From contig NZ_JABTBO010000014.1 of assembly GCF_014884965.1 (NCBI RefSeq), forward strand, positions 1 to 53,553: a DNA stretch of 53,553 nt. The letters run 5' to 3'. The notes beneath the pieces were generated by a model. That model worked only from the letters and a program-made list of their open reading frames with translations, was not told where the DNA came from and searched no databases. The translations under genes and the position numbers were made by a program. This document shows, piece by piece, positions 1-8,721 of this stretch (within the stretch, counting starts at the first letter, position 1; each line of letters begins with the position of its first letter). This DNA comes from Spirabiliibacterium mucosae. Lineage in GTDB: Bacteria > Pseudomonadota > Gammaproteobacteria > Enterobacterales > Pasteurellaceae.

Positions 1-21
1 ACCACTTGATTTCCGCATTGC

Positions 22-97
22 GGGCGATTAGCTCAGTTGGGAGAGCACCTCCCTTACAAGGAGGGGGTCACTGGTTCGAGCCCGGTATCGCCCACCA
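22..97 (+). tRNA. tRNA-Val (anticodon TAC)
   Basis: A full cloverleaf can be drawn. The 7-bp acceptor stem GGGCGAT/ATCGCCC is followed by discriminator A and an encoded CCA. The anticodon stem CCTCC/GGAGG carries loop CTTACAA, so the anticodon is TAC (valine). The T-loop GGTTCGAGCCC is canonical. A long reading frame enters this gene from the downstream CDS, but that is fortuitous. Confidence 0.97.
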
Positions 98-165
98 TCT
101 TATTTTTATTGTCATTTCCTCCAAATCGTCTACAATCAATTAACGTTTTCTTAACGGTGATTGCG

Positions 166-1149
166 ATGAAATTACTCAGTCGACTCCACAAAGCCGCCTC
201 GCGTGTGCGTTTTTATCTCCGCCAGACCGCACTTTCACTTGTGCCGAGCGCCTTTGCACGCCGCCAAGCCCGCACGCTTGAGCGCGATTGGCAAACCTTG
301 CAGGCGAAAAATCCAGCCAAAGCGGCCGAGATTCAAGTGCGGGTGGATTACTACAACAAGCTCAGCGCGCCCTTTGACATCGCGCACCACGCCGAGCGGC
401 AGGTGATTGGCTCCTTTCGCTTAGGCGATAATGGCTCAACCTATTACCTCGACAGCAAGCCACTGCTGAAAATGTTCCCACCGCACTTTGCTTTTTTGCG
501 AGAGTTTGGTGACGTGACCCACATTCCAAGCGCGCCGAGCTTGGTCAAAAGCCGTCCGATTGCCGGCGACAACCAAAACGCGGTGGTGCTCAAGCTCGAC
601 AGCGTGCGCCATTTTTATGTCTTTCCTGATAACGTGCCCTTTGAAGATAAAAAGCCAATGGTGGTGTGGCGTGGTGCGTCGCACCAGCCGCATCGGCGCG
701 TGTTTTTAGAGCAGTTTCACGCCCACCCGCTGTGTGATGTCGGCTGCGTGCATGACCGCTCGCTCAACACGCCTTATCACCGCGGCTTTTTGAGCATCGC
801 CGAGCAGCTGCAATACCGCTATGTGCTGAGCATCGAGGGCAATGACGTGGCGACCAATTTAAAATGGATTATGGCGTCAAACTCGCTGTGTTTTATGGTC
901 AAGCCCGTGTATGAAACCTGGCTGATGGAAGGCCGCCTTGAAGCGGGCAAGCACTACGTGGAGCTGAAAAGCGATTATTCCGATTTGGACGACAAAATCG
1001 CCTATTACAACGCTCACCCCGAGCAGGCCAAGGCCATCATCGCCAACGCCAATGCGTGGATGGCGCAGTTTTTCAACGCCCGCGACGAGCAGCTGGTGAG
1101 CTACTTGGTGCTGGCGAAATATTTCCAACTGCAACAGGCGGCGAAGTAG
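166..1149 (+). CDS. Family 90 glycosyltransferase (CAP10/LPS-type)
   Basis: Predicted 327-residue protein of the GT90/CAP10 glycosyltransferase family, which adds sugars to lipopolysaccharide or capsule-like glycans at the inner membrane. Visible family features are the WRGASHQPHR motif at about residues 168-177 and the IEGNDVATNLKWIMASNS block at about 223-240, which matches the nucleotide-sugar-binding region. The ATG at 166 is chosen because the frame upstream runs into tRNA-Val; the ribosome site is weak (CGGTGA). The donor, acceptor and exact LPS linkage cannot be read from sequence. It is a single gene with no LPS neighbours here. Confidence 0.82.
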   Translation: MKLLSRLHKAASRVRFYLRQTALSLVPSAFARRQARTLERDWQTLQAKNPAKAAEIQVRVDYYNKLSAPFDIAHHAERQVIGSFRLGDNGSTYYLDSKPLLKMFPPHFAFLREFGDVTHIPSAPSLVKSRPIAGDNQNAVVLKLDSVRHFYVFPDNVPFEDKKPMVVWRGASHQPHRRVFLEQFHAHPLCDVGCVHDRSLNTPYHRGFLSIAEQLQYRYVLSIEGNDVATNLKWIMASNSLCFMVKPVYETWLMEGRLEAGKHYVELKSDYSDLDDKIAYYNAHPEQAKAIIANANAWMAQFFNARDEQLVSYLVLAKYFQLQQAAK

Positions 1150-1227
1150 CGCTCTTTTTGTTGTTTTTTTAAACAAATGGGTGTAGTGTGAGGGTGAATA
1201 ATGATAACCATCCTCAAGGGGGAACTT

Positions 1228-1746
1228 ATGCAAGGGCTACGCACAACACCCTATTCCGCGCGCCACTATGGCGTGGCAATGCTCTCCGGCATCATTGGCG
1301 GGATCCTCTCCGCCATGGTGAAATCGGGCTGTGAAGACATCTTGCCACCGCGCCCGCCTGGTGCCGTGCCACCACCGATTGGCATTATCAACGATCTTGG
1401 GCTCTCGCCGGATTCCATGGTTTACACCTTCTCAGAGCAAGTGGTCAACTGGGGCGGCAACGGCATTCACTACCTCTTTTCCATCGCCATCGCGATTCTC
1501 TATTGCTGCTTGGTGGAAGTGTACCCCAAAGTGAAAATGGCCTGCGGCGTGGTGTTTGGGCTGGTGGTCGCGGTGCTTGGCTTTCACACCATTGTGTTGC
1601 CGATTTTGGGCCTCACCGCACCGATTTGGCAGTGGCCTGTGGACAGCTTGATTTCAGAGCTCATCGGCACCCCGATTTGGATCATCGTGATCGAAATGGT
1701 GCGCTATTACCTGCGCGGTCGCATCGTCGGCAGCCAAGTGTATTGA
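1228..1746 (+). CDS. yagU: YagU family inner membrane protein (DUF1440)
   Basis: Protein of 172 residues with about four hydrophobic segments (near residues 10-27, 68-90, 93-118 and 142-160). It resembles YagU/DUF1440 inner-membrane proteins; E. coli YagU has been linked to acid tolerance, but the molecular role is unknown. The start at 1228 follows a strong ribosome site (AAGGGGGAA). The in-frame ATG at 1201 has no such site. It is monocistronic and ends just before a USS-pair terminator shared with the opposing his operon. Confidence 0.82.
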   Translation: MQGLRTTPYSARHYGVAMLSGIIGGILSAMVKSGCEDILPPRPPGAVPPPIGIINDLGLSPDSMVYTFSEQVVNWGGNGIHYLFSIAIAILYCCLVEVYPKVKMACGVVFGLVVAVLGFHTIVLPILGLTAPIWQWPVDSLISELIGTPIWIIVIEMVRYYLRGRIVGSQVY

Positions 1747-1750
1747 TGGC

Positions 1751-1785
1751 AAAACCGCACTTTACTATGAAAGTGCGGTTTTTTT
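1751..1785. terminator. Bidirectional terminator built from an inverted USS pair
   Basis: AAAACCGCACTTT and AAAGTGCGGTTTT form a 13-bp stem followed by a T tract on the plus strand, with A/T flanks on the other side. Two opposed uptake signal sequences form the stem. It lies between the convergent yagU-like gene and hisIE and probably terminates both. Confidence 0.85.
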
Positions 1786-1789
1786 GGCG

Positions 1790-2404
1790 TTATTTATGCC
1801 GCTCTTTCAGCTTGCCGATCACATCGGCCCAGCTTAGGTTGGCATCTTGCAGCAACACGGTTAAGTGATAGGCCAAATCCGCCGCTTCGCAGATGGTCTC
1901 TTCACGGTCTTTCACCGTAGCGGCCAGTGCGGTTTCCACCCCCTCTTCACCCACTTTTTGCGCGATGCGTTTGGTGCCGCGGGCGTAGAGTTGCGCGGTG
2001 TAGGAGCTTTGCGGGTCGGCATGCTTGCGCTCGCCTAACAGGCGCTCAAGCTTGGCGAAAAACACCCAATTGAGCGCATCACTTTGCCCAAATTGGTGAA
2101 AGCAACTCTCCGCGCCAGTGTGGCAGGTCTCCCCGATGGGCTCAGCGATAATCAGCAGCGTGTCGTTGTCGCAATCAATGCTCATATCCACCACATTCAA
2201 AAAATGGCCTGAGGTTTCGCCTTTGGTCCACAGCCGCTGCTTGGTGCGCGAGAAAAAGGTCACCTTTTTCTCGGCCAATGTTTTTTCCAGCGCCTCGCGG
2301 TTCATGTAGCCAAGCATCAGCACTTCGCAAGTGAGCGCACTTTGCACAATCACGGGCAACAGCCCGTCAACTTTTTGCCAATTGATTTCAGGCAGAGATG
2401 TCAT
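1790..2404 (-). CDS. hisIE: HisIE: phosphoribosyl-AMP cyclohydrolase / phosphoribosyl-ATP pyrophosphatase
   Basis: Bifunctional cytoplasmic enzyme for steps 2 and 3 of histidine synthesis, 204 residues as usual. The N-terminal HisI domain (about 1-115) shows [28 protein letters not shown] and the metal-binding cysteines in [14 protein letters not shown]. The C-terminal HisE domain (about 118-204) shows [14 protein letters not shown] and EAADLAYHL. It is the last gene of the his operon, 13 nt after hisF, and ends against the USS terminator. Confidence 0.97.
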   Translation of the reverse strand: MTSLPEINWQKVDGLLPVIVQSALTCEVLMLGYMNREALEKTLAEKKVTFFSRTKQRLWTKGETSGHFLNVVDMSIDCDNDTLLIIAEPIGETCHTGAESCFHQFGQSDALNWVFFAKLERLLGERKHADPQSSYTAQLYARGTKRIAQKVGEEGVETALAATVKDREETICEAADLAYHLTVLLQDANLSWADVIGKLKERHK

Positions 2405-2417
2405 AATAACCTTCCTG

Positions 2418-3191
2418 TTAGCGACGAATGTCGATCTGTTGTGTGGCGAGGTAGTCTTTCAGTTCGCCAATATTAATAATCTGTTTATGGAACACGCTGG
2501 CAGCCAGTGCGCCGTCGACGTTGGCGTCAATAAAGGCATCACGAAAATGCACCATTTCGCCCGCGCCGCCTGAGGCAATCAGCGGCACATGGCAGACTGA
2601 CCGCACTTTTTTCAGCTGCACGAGGTCATAACCGTTGCGCACGCCGTCTTGGTTCATCATGTTCAGCACAATTTCCCCCGCGCCGCGGCGTTGCACTTCT
2701 TCCACCCAGTCTAACGTTTGCCAAGTGGTTTGGCGAGTGCGTTTTTCATCCCCCGTGAATTGGTTGACCCAATAGTGATCCGTTTCGGTGTCATGCCAAG
2801 TGTCGATGCCAACCACAATCGCCTGCACGCCAAAGCGATCGGCCAAGCGCTCGATAAGCGTTGGGTCGGCCAGCGCAGGCGAGTTGATGGAAATTTTATC
2901 CGCGCCAAAGGCGAAAATTTGCTCGGCGTCGGCCACGGTTTTAATGCCACCCGCTACGCAAAACGGGATGTCGATCACCTCCGCCACGCGCTGCACCCAG
3001 CTTTTATCAATGGTGCGCCCGTGCGCCGAGGCAGTGATGTCGTAAAACACCAGCTCATCAGCGCCCTCTTCGGCGTAGCGTTTCGCCAGCGGCACAATGT
3101 CGCCAATGATTTCATGATTGCGAAACTGCACGCCCTTGACCACCTGCCCGTCGCGCACATCTAAGCACGGGATTATCCGTTTTGCCAACAT
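2418..3191 (-). CDS. hisF: HisF: imidazole glycerol phosphate synthase cyclase subunit
   Basis: Cyclase subunit of IGP synthase, a (beta/alpha)8 barrel of 257 residues that partners HisH. It begins [15 protein letters not shown], containing catalytic Asp11; the second catalytic Asp lies in VVGIDTWHD. It starts 2 nt after the DUF1643 stop, and its ribosome site TAAGGA lies inside that upstream gene. The first codons are part of a 25-bp repeat also found at the 3' end of hisA. This shows that the hisA-hisF junction was once contiguous and has been split. Confidence 0.97.
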   Translation of the reverse strand: MLAKRIIPCLDVRDGQVVKGVQFRNHEIIGDIVPLAKRYAEEGADELVFYDITASAHGRTIDKSWVQRVAEVIDIPFCVAGGIKTVADAEQIFAFGADKISINSPALADPTLIERLADRFGVQAIVVGIDTWHDTETDHYWVNQFTGDEKRTRQTTWQTLDWVEEVQRRGAGEIVLNMMNQDGVRNGYDLVQLKKVRSVCHVPLIASGGAGEMVHFRDAFIDANVDGALAASVFHKQIINIGELKDYLATQQIDIRR

Positions 3192-3193
3192 GC
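3169..3193 (-). repeat. Direct repeat copy A (5' end of hisF)
   Basis: This 25-base segment, from 2 nt before the hisF ATG into codon 8, recurs at 4298-4322 with one mismatch (a C/T difference on the plus strand). The two copies bracket the OGFr-like and DUF1643 genes exactly. Such a duplication of the junction is what an insertion with target duplication, or recombination at a short homology, would leave. Confidence 0.9.
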
Positions 3194-3679
3194 TTAATTT
3201 TTCCTTATATATTCTTGTAAATTAATATCGCCCTTGAGGTATAAAGGATGATGAGGCTCTCCTGTGTTATTAAGTTTAAGACAATATAATTTGTCAAACA
3301 TACGGCATACTTCAGTTGAACGTCCTCGATAACAACCATTATTTCCCCAAGCAGCAATAATTTTATCCACTGAACAAGCATATTTTTTCAAGTAGAGATC
3401 GTTTTCTAACCCAATGGGATCATCAACTTGATAAATAACATCTTGATATTTATCTACAAAGGCGAACAAATTTAGCATGTAGAAGCCGCCAAATCCTTCT
3501 TTTTTTGTGTAATGGATGCATTTTTTAATTGTAGAGTCATCATGATGTTCATCTGCTTCCGAAGGATTTAGTCCAATCCACATTATTTTCGGTAGAGAAT
3601 TATCCCATGTGCGTTCGAGAACATATCTATATTTCCTACAATCAGAAAATACAGCATTTTTTATCATTTTGTCTGACAT
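3194..3679 (-). CDS. DUF1643 domain-containing protein
   Basis: Protein of 161 residues matching DUF1643, a small cytoplasmic family of unknown function common on mobile and accessory regions. The family signature [17 protein letters not shown] lies at about residues 34-50, followed by [10 protein letters not shown] and [11 protein letters not shown] ribosome site AGGA lies 9 nt before the ATG. It is AT-rich and has no USS, unlike the flanking his genes. It lies between hisA and hisF with the OGFr-like gene, inside the direct-repeat pair, so it is read as acquired cargo co-transcribed with his. Confidence 0.8.
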   Translation of the reverse strand: MSDKMIKNAVFSDCRKYRYVLERTWDNSLPKIMWIGLNPSEADEHHDDSTIKKCIHYTKKEGFGGFYMLNLFAFVDKYQDVIYQVDDPIGLENDLYLKKYACSVDKIIAAWGNNGCYRGRSTEVCRMFDKLYCLKLNNTGEPHHPLYLKGDINLQEYIRKN

Positions 3680-3723
3680 AAAATTATTTCCTAAGCTATC
3701 AGTTAGTCGTTAATATCTATGTG

Positions 3724-3743
3724 TATCCATCTTTATCCATCTT
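3724..3743. repeat. Tandem 10-bp duplication
   Basis: TATCCATCTT is present twice back to back, overlapping the stop codon of the OGFr-like gene. It is a small local duplication in the spacer between the two cargo genes, with no evident function. Confidence 0.75.
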
Positions 3744-4243
3744 TATGATGGAATAATGCTCTGCCAAATACCAATTGTTTGTTCTTGAATATGACCTTTT
3801 TCTTCTCCCAATTCGATGGCGATACGTTGCAAGTTTCTTGCTAATTCAGGTTGACCGCAGAGCCAAAGACTATAGATGATGCGAGAAATTTTTTTACTCT
3901 CATGGCCGATATTACGCAGCCAGTACTGTTGATTTTTAAGTGATTCCTTTGCATAAAGCTGATCATCTTTTCGATAGAGCGAGAAATAATCGATGATAAA
4001 ATCAAATGCCTGTAAAAAACGCTGTTGAATAATTTCATTATTTCGGAAATAGTCGATATCTTCTTGCGTAAAAAAACCTTCGCGATGATTCCATTTGCTG
4101 GGTTGATCGGTCGGGAAAAGCCATGCAATATAAAAATAACCATCTCCAATAACAGGTTTTGGTATAGTGAGCATGGCATTGAAATCAAATCTATCACATG
4201 CAATTTCTTGATCTAAATAAAATTTAATAATTGGATGCATCAT
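3743..4243 (-). CDS. OGFr-like domain protein (opioid growth factor receptor-related)
   Basis: Protein of 166 residues resembling the OGFr conserved region seen in scattered bacterial proteins of unknown role. The diagnostic block is YFYIAWLFPTDQPS at about residues 36-49 (family form IQWLFP-x-PS), followed by TQEDIDYFRNNEIIQQRFLQ and a helical tail. A second ATG lies one codon in. It is AT-rich and USS-free and starts 58 nt after hisA. With the DUF1643 gene it forms a two-gene insert in the his operon. It is probably cytoplasmic; no enzymatic motif is visible. Confidence 0.72.
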   Translation of the reverse strand: MMHPIIKFYLDQEIACDRFDFNAMLTIPKPVIGDGYFYIAWLFPTDQPSKWNHREGFFTQEDIDYFRNNEIIQQRFLQAFDFIIDYFSLYRKDDQLYAKESLKNQQYWLRNIGHESKKISRIIYSLWLCGQPELARNLQRIAIELGEEKGHIQEQTIGIWQSIIPS

Positions 4244-4297
4244 TACCTACTTAGCAAAAAAGAATTAACTTGCTGTTTCTATGCTTGTATGAGAAAA

Positions 4298-5514
<1,217 letters not shown>

Positions 5515-5573
5515 TAGCAGGGCTATAAAATAAAAACTTTTTAGCTATTTTTATCATAAATTGTTATTCTTTT

Positions 5574-6370
5574 TTAAATATTTATTACGCCGCTGTTTGC
5601 ATCTGGCTGATAATAAAAACATACGACAGAAATGTCATCATAAATTTGGCGTTTTTCGCCAAAAAAAGTATGGATCCGCTCAAGCCAGCCACAGGCTTTA
5701 TAATCCAGCGATTTATTCCATGTTGGAAAGCCGCTCCAAATACCTTGGCGAATCGCTTTGGTGGTGTAGTCAGTCAATCCATCAGTGCAAATTAACAAAG
5801 TTTCGCCAGCCTTGAGTTGATATTGTTTCAGCGTGATTTCGCCACTAAAAGGCGCCCCATCCGCGACAAAACAAGAGGTTAGCCCAGCGTATAGACTGGC
5901 ATAATGTTGTTTGTCATCTTCATCGAGGTCAGGTTTTAATTCGCTGAGCATATTATGATCTTGCGTCATTAAGTGCCAATTATCCTCTTTATCAATCACA
6001 TAAATTCGACTATCCCCCACACTAAGCAGTGTGCATAACCCTGTTTGGGGGTTAATACTCGCGCCAGCAAACGTTGTTGCACTGCCCCAGCAGCGCGTTG
6101 AGAGCAGTTTGTTAAAATCAGCATAATGACGCTCAATCCATTGCTTTGATAGGGGCTGAGTTTTGCTCAGGGCTTGCATCCAATAATAACTCGCGCAATG
6201 CGATTGCGCGCTGGAAGAAATGCCATCAGCCACGCCAATAAAAAGGGCTCATCTTGAATAAAAATATTCCCAATGGCAAATTTTTGCTGCAAGATATTCT
6301 CGCCATTAAATAACGCATCTTGGTTTTGCTTTTTAGCGCTGGCTTTATGTTGATAATAATTAACTTGCAT
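5574..6370 (-). pseudogene. PP2C-family protein phosphatase, frameshifted
   Basis: Two overlapping frames together encode a PP2C-type metal-dependent Ser/Thr phosphatase of about 265 residues. The first (from 6370) ends its homology at QDEPF; the second resumes at VADGISSSAQ. Adding one T to the T5 run (plus strand A5, 6240-6244) restores PFFIGVADG, the family's first metal-binding motif. Later motifs GSATTFAGAS, SVGDSRIYV, CTDGLTDYT and YDDISVV are intact. Its ATG directly abuts the SIR2 stop, implying coupled translation. The break could be real inactivation, slippage control or a sequencing error. AT-rich, no USS. Confidence 0.82.
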
Positions 6371-7204
6371 TTATTTGCCCCTCTTCCACACATTATTGAT
6401 AGCCACCAGCGCCTCGAGGGCGTTCATTTCAATGCTTAAAAACTTGTCATGCGGAACATTTGCTTCTATGGGATTAATCCTAATCAAGTCAGCATCAGCC
6501 GTTTTAGCCACTCGTTCAGAGAAATTTCGCACGGTTCTTATTGTTTTGCCAGCACCTATCTCAATAATAAGCAGGTTATTAACCTTCATTAGCCAGCGCT
6601 CAAGCAGCTCGCGCTTGAGCTGGTAATAATGCTCGCAAAAATGCCAATCATCGAACATTAAAACATTTTGCCGAGCCAAACCACCACAATAGCGACAAGT
6701 CGGTGGAGGAGTCAGTAGCTGGCAATTTTCATTATCCACAACAGGATTAAAATCTGTGGCTTCCCAACTGGTGTCACAGCAATTATTTAAACACTGTAAA
6801 CGGTGAATAGTGCCGTGACATTCATAAACTCTATGCTCTTGAAACCCCGCTTTTTGAAACTGTCTATCAACATTGCTGGTAAACACAAATGCCCCCTGCG
6901 CCATTGTGTCTGACCACGCTTTTAAAATCTGGAAACCCAAATGAGGTTGCGTTTCTCTGTTTTGGATCAACCGATGCGCAAAAAACCAATAGCCAATATC
7001 AGGATGCTTTTTGTACACATCAGGGGTGGCGAGATCCATAAATGAGAGATCAACATTTTTAAGCGGTGGATAAGCATTCCATAACCCACCCATGCTACGA
7101 AAATCAGGGAGCCCAGAATCCACCCCCATGCCTGCCCCTGCCGTGATTAACAAACCATCGGCTTTGTTGAGCAGCGCTACGGCATAATTTAAATCGTTTT
7201 TCAT
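6371..7204 (-). CDS. SIR2-family NAD-dependent deacylase-like protein
   Basis: Sirtuin of 277 residues. The NAD-binding GAGMGVDSGLPDFR (23-36), TSNVD (109-113, usually TQNID), catalytic His in ECHG (about 130), zinc-finger cysteines near 138-143 and 170/173, and IEIGAGKTIRTVR (about 214-226) are all present. Active chemistry (deacylation or ADP-ribosylation) is therefore plausible, with unknown substrate. Ribosome site GAGGAG precedes the ATG. It is immediately upstream of the PP2C gene, a pairing that suggests reversible protein modification. It is AT-rich and inserted between hisH and hisA; sirtuin domains also occur in anti-phage systems, but nothing here proves that role. Confidence 0.88.
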   Translation of the reverse strand: MKNDLNYAVALLNKADGLLITAGAGMGVDSGLPDFRSMGGLWNAYPPLKNVDLSFMDLATPDVYKKHPDIGYWFFAHRLIQNRETQPHLGFQILKAWSDTMAQGAFVFTSNVDRQFQKAGFQEHRVYECHGTIHRLQCLNNCCDTSWEATDFNPVVDNENCQLLTPPPTCRYCGGLARQNVLMFDDWHFCEHYYQLKRELLERWLMKVNNLLIIEIGAGKTIRTVRNFSERVAKTADADLIRINPIEANVPHDKFLSIEMNALEALVAINNVWKRGK

Positions 7205-7211
7205 TTCAATC

Positions 7212-7272
7212 TCCTCATATTGACCACTTAATACAGGCTAAAATGCGCTGTAAGAAGTCATTGATATGAGGA
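7212..7272 (-). promoter_or_regulatory. Leader hairpin that can hide the SIR2 ribosome site
   Basis: On the transcribed strand TCCTCATAT near 7272 is perfectly complementary to ATATGAGGA near 7212, and the inner TGAC/GTCA adds four more pairs past a 3-nt bulge. The 3' arm contains the GAGGAG ribosome site of the SIR2 gene. Folding would therefore hinder its translation. Inferred from complementarity only. Confidence 0.5.
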
Positions 7273-7312
7273 AATCAAATTATTTTCTTGTTATTCAATA
7301 TCGTTATCGCTG

Positions 7313-7349
7313 CATCCCACTTGACGCCTAGTGAGCGCCTGGTGGGATG
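7313..7349. repeat. Inverted repeat just after hisH
   Basis: CATCCCAC (7313-7320) and GTGGGATG (7342-7349) form a perfect 8-bp inverted repeat in the 156-bp spacer between hisH and the SIR2 gene. No T tract follows on either strand, so it is not a typical terminator. It may be a processing or insertion-boundary structure. Confidence 0.55.
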
Positions 7350-7360
7350 GCAGATCAATA

Positions 7361-7954
7361 TCACACCTTCTCCACAAAATTGCGCAGCAATTGCGCGCCT
7401 GCTTTGCCGGAGCGTTCAGGGTGGAACTGTACGCCGTAGAAATTGCCGCGCGCGATGGCAGCCGAGAATGGCTCGCCGTAGTCACAGGTGGCGATGGTGT
7501 GCTCGTTGGGGCGCACGGCAAAGCTGTGGACAAAATAGAAGTAGCTGTCTTGCGCAATGCCGTCAAACAGTGGGTGAGCGTCTTCAAACCGCACTTTGTT
7601 CCAGCCCATGTGGGGCAGTGGCAGCGCACAGTCAGGCAATTTTTCAGTTTGCCCGCCAATCACGCCGAGTGCCGCCACATTGCCCTCGGTTGAGAAGTCC
7701 GTCATCAGCTGCATGCCAAGGCAAATGCCCAAAACAGGTTGGGTGAGGGCTTGGATGGTGTCAATCAAATCACGATCGCGCAAGTTCGCCATCGCCGCAT
7801 TCGCCGTGCCCACGCCGGGCAATAACAATTTATCCGCTGAGCTGATCGCATTTAAATCACGGCTAATCTCAGCGGCAATCCCTAGGCGATCAAACGCAAA
7901 TTTAACAGAAGACAGGTTCGCACAACCTGTGTCGATGATGGTGAGTTTGGTCAT
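7361..7954 (-). CDS. hisH: HisH: imidazole glycerol phosphate synthase glutaminase subunit
   Basis: Class I glutamine amidotransferase, 197 residues, supplying ammonia to HisF. The oxyanion strand LLLPGVGT, nucleophile Cys78 in GICLGMQL, and the His178/Glu180 pair in VQFHPERSG are intact. Its ATG overlaps the stop of the HEPN-like gene by 4 nt (ATGA), so translation is coupled to an accessory gene rather than to hisB. Confidence 0.97.
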   Translation of the reverse strand: MTKLTIIDTGCANLSSVKFAFDRLGIAAEISRDLNAISSADKLLLPGVGTANAAMANLRDRDLIDTIQALTQPVLGICLGMQLMTDFSTEGNVAALGVIGGQTEKLPDCALPLPHMGWNKVRFEDAHPLFDGIAQDSYFYFVHSFAVRPNEHTIATCDYGEPFSAAIARGNFYGVQFHPERSGKAGAQLLRNFVEKV

Positions 7955-8625
7955 ATTTCCTCTATGGTATATCCAGCATTTATAAAGCGTCTTATCATTT
8001 CTTTTCTATAATTATCTGAACACTCAGAAAAATCTAGAGTTTTAATTTCATACTCTAAGGTGTTTTCTGGAACTAAAAATTTTATATTTCTACGAATAAG
8101 TCCATTTAGTAAATATTGATAGGGTTCTGTATCTTCATTATAATTAATAGCATATAATTCCCAGCATTGGTTAATAAATGGATCGATAATGCTGTAAATA
8201 TACTTTAAGGTTTCCTCGCTGAAATCTTTATTTAATGGTTCTTTGAAATGTTGAATAGAGTTCCTTAACTTTCCAAATTTATCATACAACTTTCTGTCAG
8301 ATAATTTTATCCCTGTTGTGATCCATAATCTGTCTGGGAGTTCAGAATACGGAATAGTCCTTGATTTATCTAATAATTGTATAAAGTTTAATTTATCATT
8401 GTGTTCACTATATTTTGGTAAGGTTTCAAAAATTAGCAAAGGATGTTCTTCAGCGATTCTTGCTTTTATTAAAATTTCCATAGCATGAGCAGCTTGTAAA
8501 ACAGATAATTCATGCCACATGTCATTTTCAAAACTATAATAATTTGCATGCCAATTAGAATGTTGTAATGCTGACAAACCTAATTTTAGCATGTGTGATG
8601 AAATGTTTTTTAATTCATCTTTCAT
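7951..8625 (-). CDS. HEPN-like domain protein
   Basis: Predicted 224-residue, mostly helical protein. AAHAMEILIKARIAEEHPLL is typical of HEPN helices, and KLRNSIQHF contains the R-x4-H motif (R121, H126) that forms the RNase site of many HEPN toxins. The ATG at 8625 follows a GTGAG site; an in-frame GTG lies three codons earlier. The region is strikingly AT-rich (one sampled 60-base line at 8041 has 14 G/C) and USS-free. It sits between hisB and hisH behind a terminator and overlaps hisH. A TAATAT element at 8649-8654 could be the -10 of its own promoter. No nucleotidyltransferase partner is adjacent, so a toxin or defence role is inference. Confidence 0.65.
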   Translation of the reverse strand: MKDELKNISSHMLKLGLSALQHSNWHANYYSFENDMWHELSVLQAAHAMEILIKARIAEEHPLLIFETLPKYSEHNDKLNFIQLLDKSRTIPYSELPDRLWITTGIKLSDRKLYDKFGKLRNSIQHFKEPLNKDFSEETLKYIYSIIDPFINQCWELYAINYNEDTEPYQYLLNGLIRRNIKFLVPENTLEYEIKTLDFSECSDNYRKEMIRRFINAGYTIEEI

Positions 8626-8682
8626 AAATCTCACTTACACCAAAGATCATATTACCTAAAAACTTTTAGTCTAACGTATTTT

Positions 8683-8717
8683 AAATAAAAAACATAAGTG
8701 CGGTCACACCGCACTTT
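8683..8717 (-). terminator. USS-pair terminator after hisB
   Basis: On the minus strand AAGTGCGGT, loop GTG, and ACCGCACTT form a 9-bp stem followed by ATGTTTTTTATTT. It follows the hisB stop directly. It should reduce read-through from hisGDCB into the HEPN-hisH segment. Confidence 0.75.
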
Positions 8718-8721
8718 GCCA

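Noticed and set aside
37-165. N-terminal extension of the glycosyltransferase frame into tRNA-Val
   Set aside because: It would translate the tRNA gene. The ATG at 166 gives a normal family N-terminus.
877-1233. 118-codon minus-strand ORF opposite the glycosyltransferase
   Set aside because: Shadow of a strongly supported coding frame, with no recognisable domain or ribosome site.
7313-7349. Integron attC-like site after hisH
   Set aside because: An inverted repeat is present, but the conserved RYYYAAC/GTTRRRY ends are missing and no integrase lies in the window.
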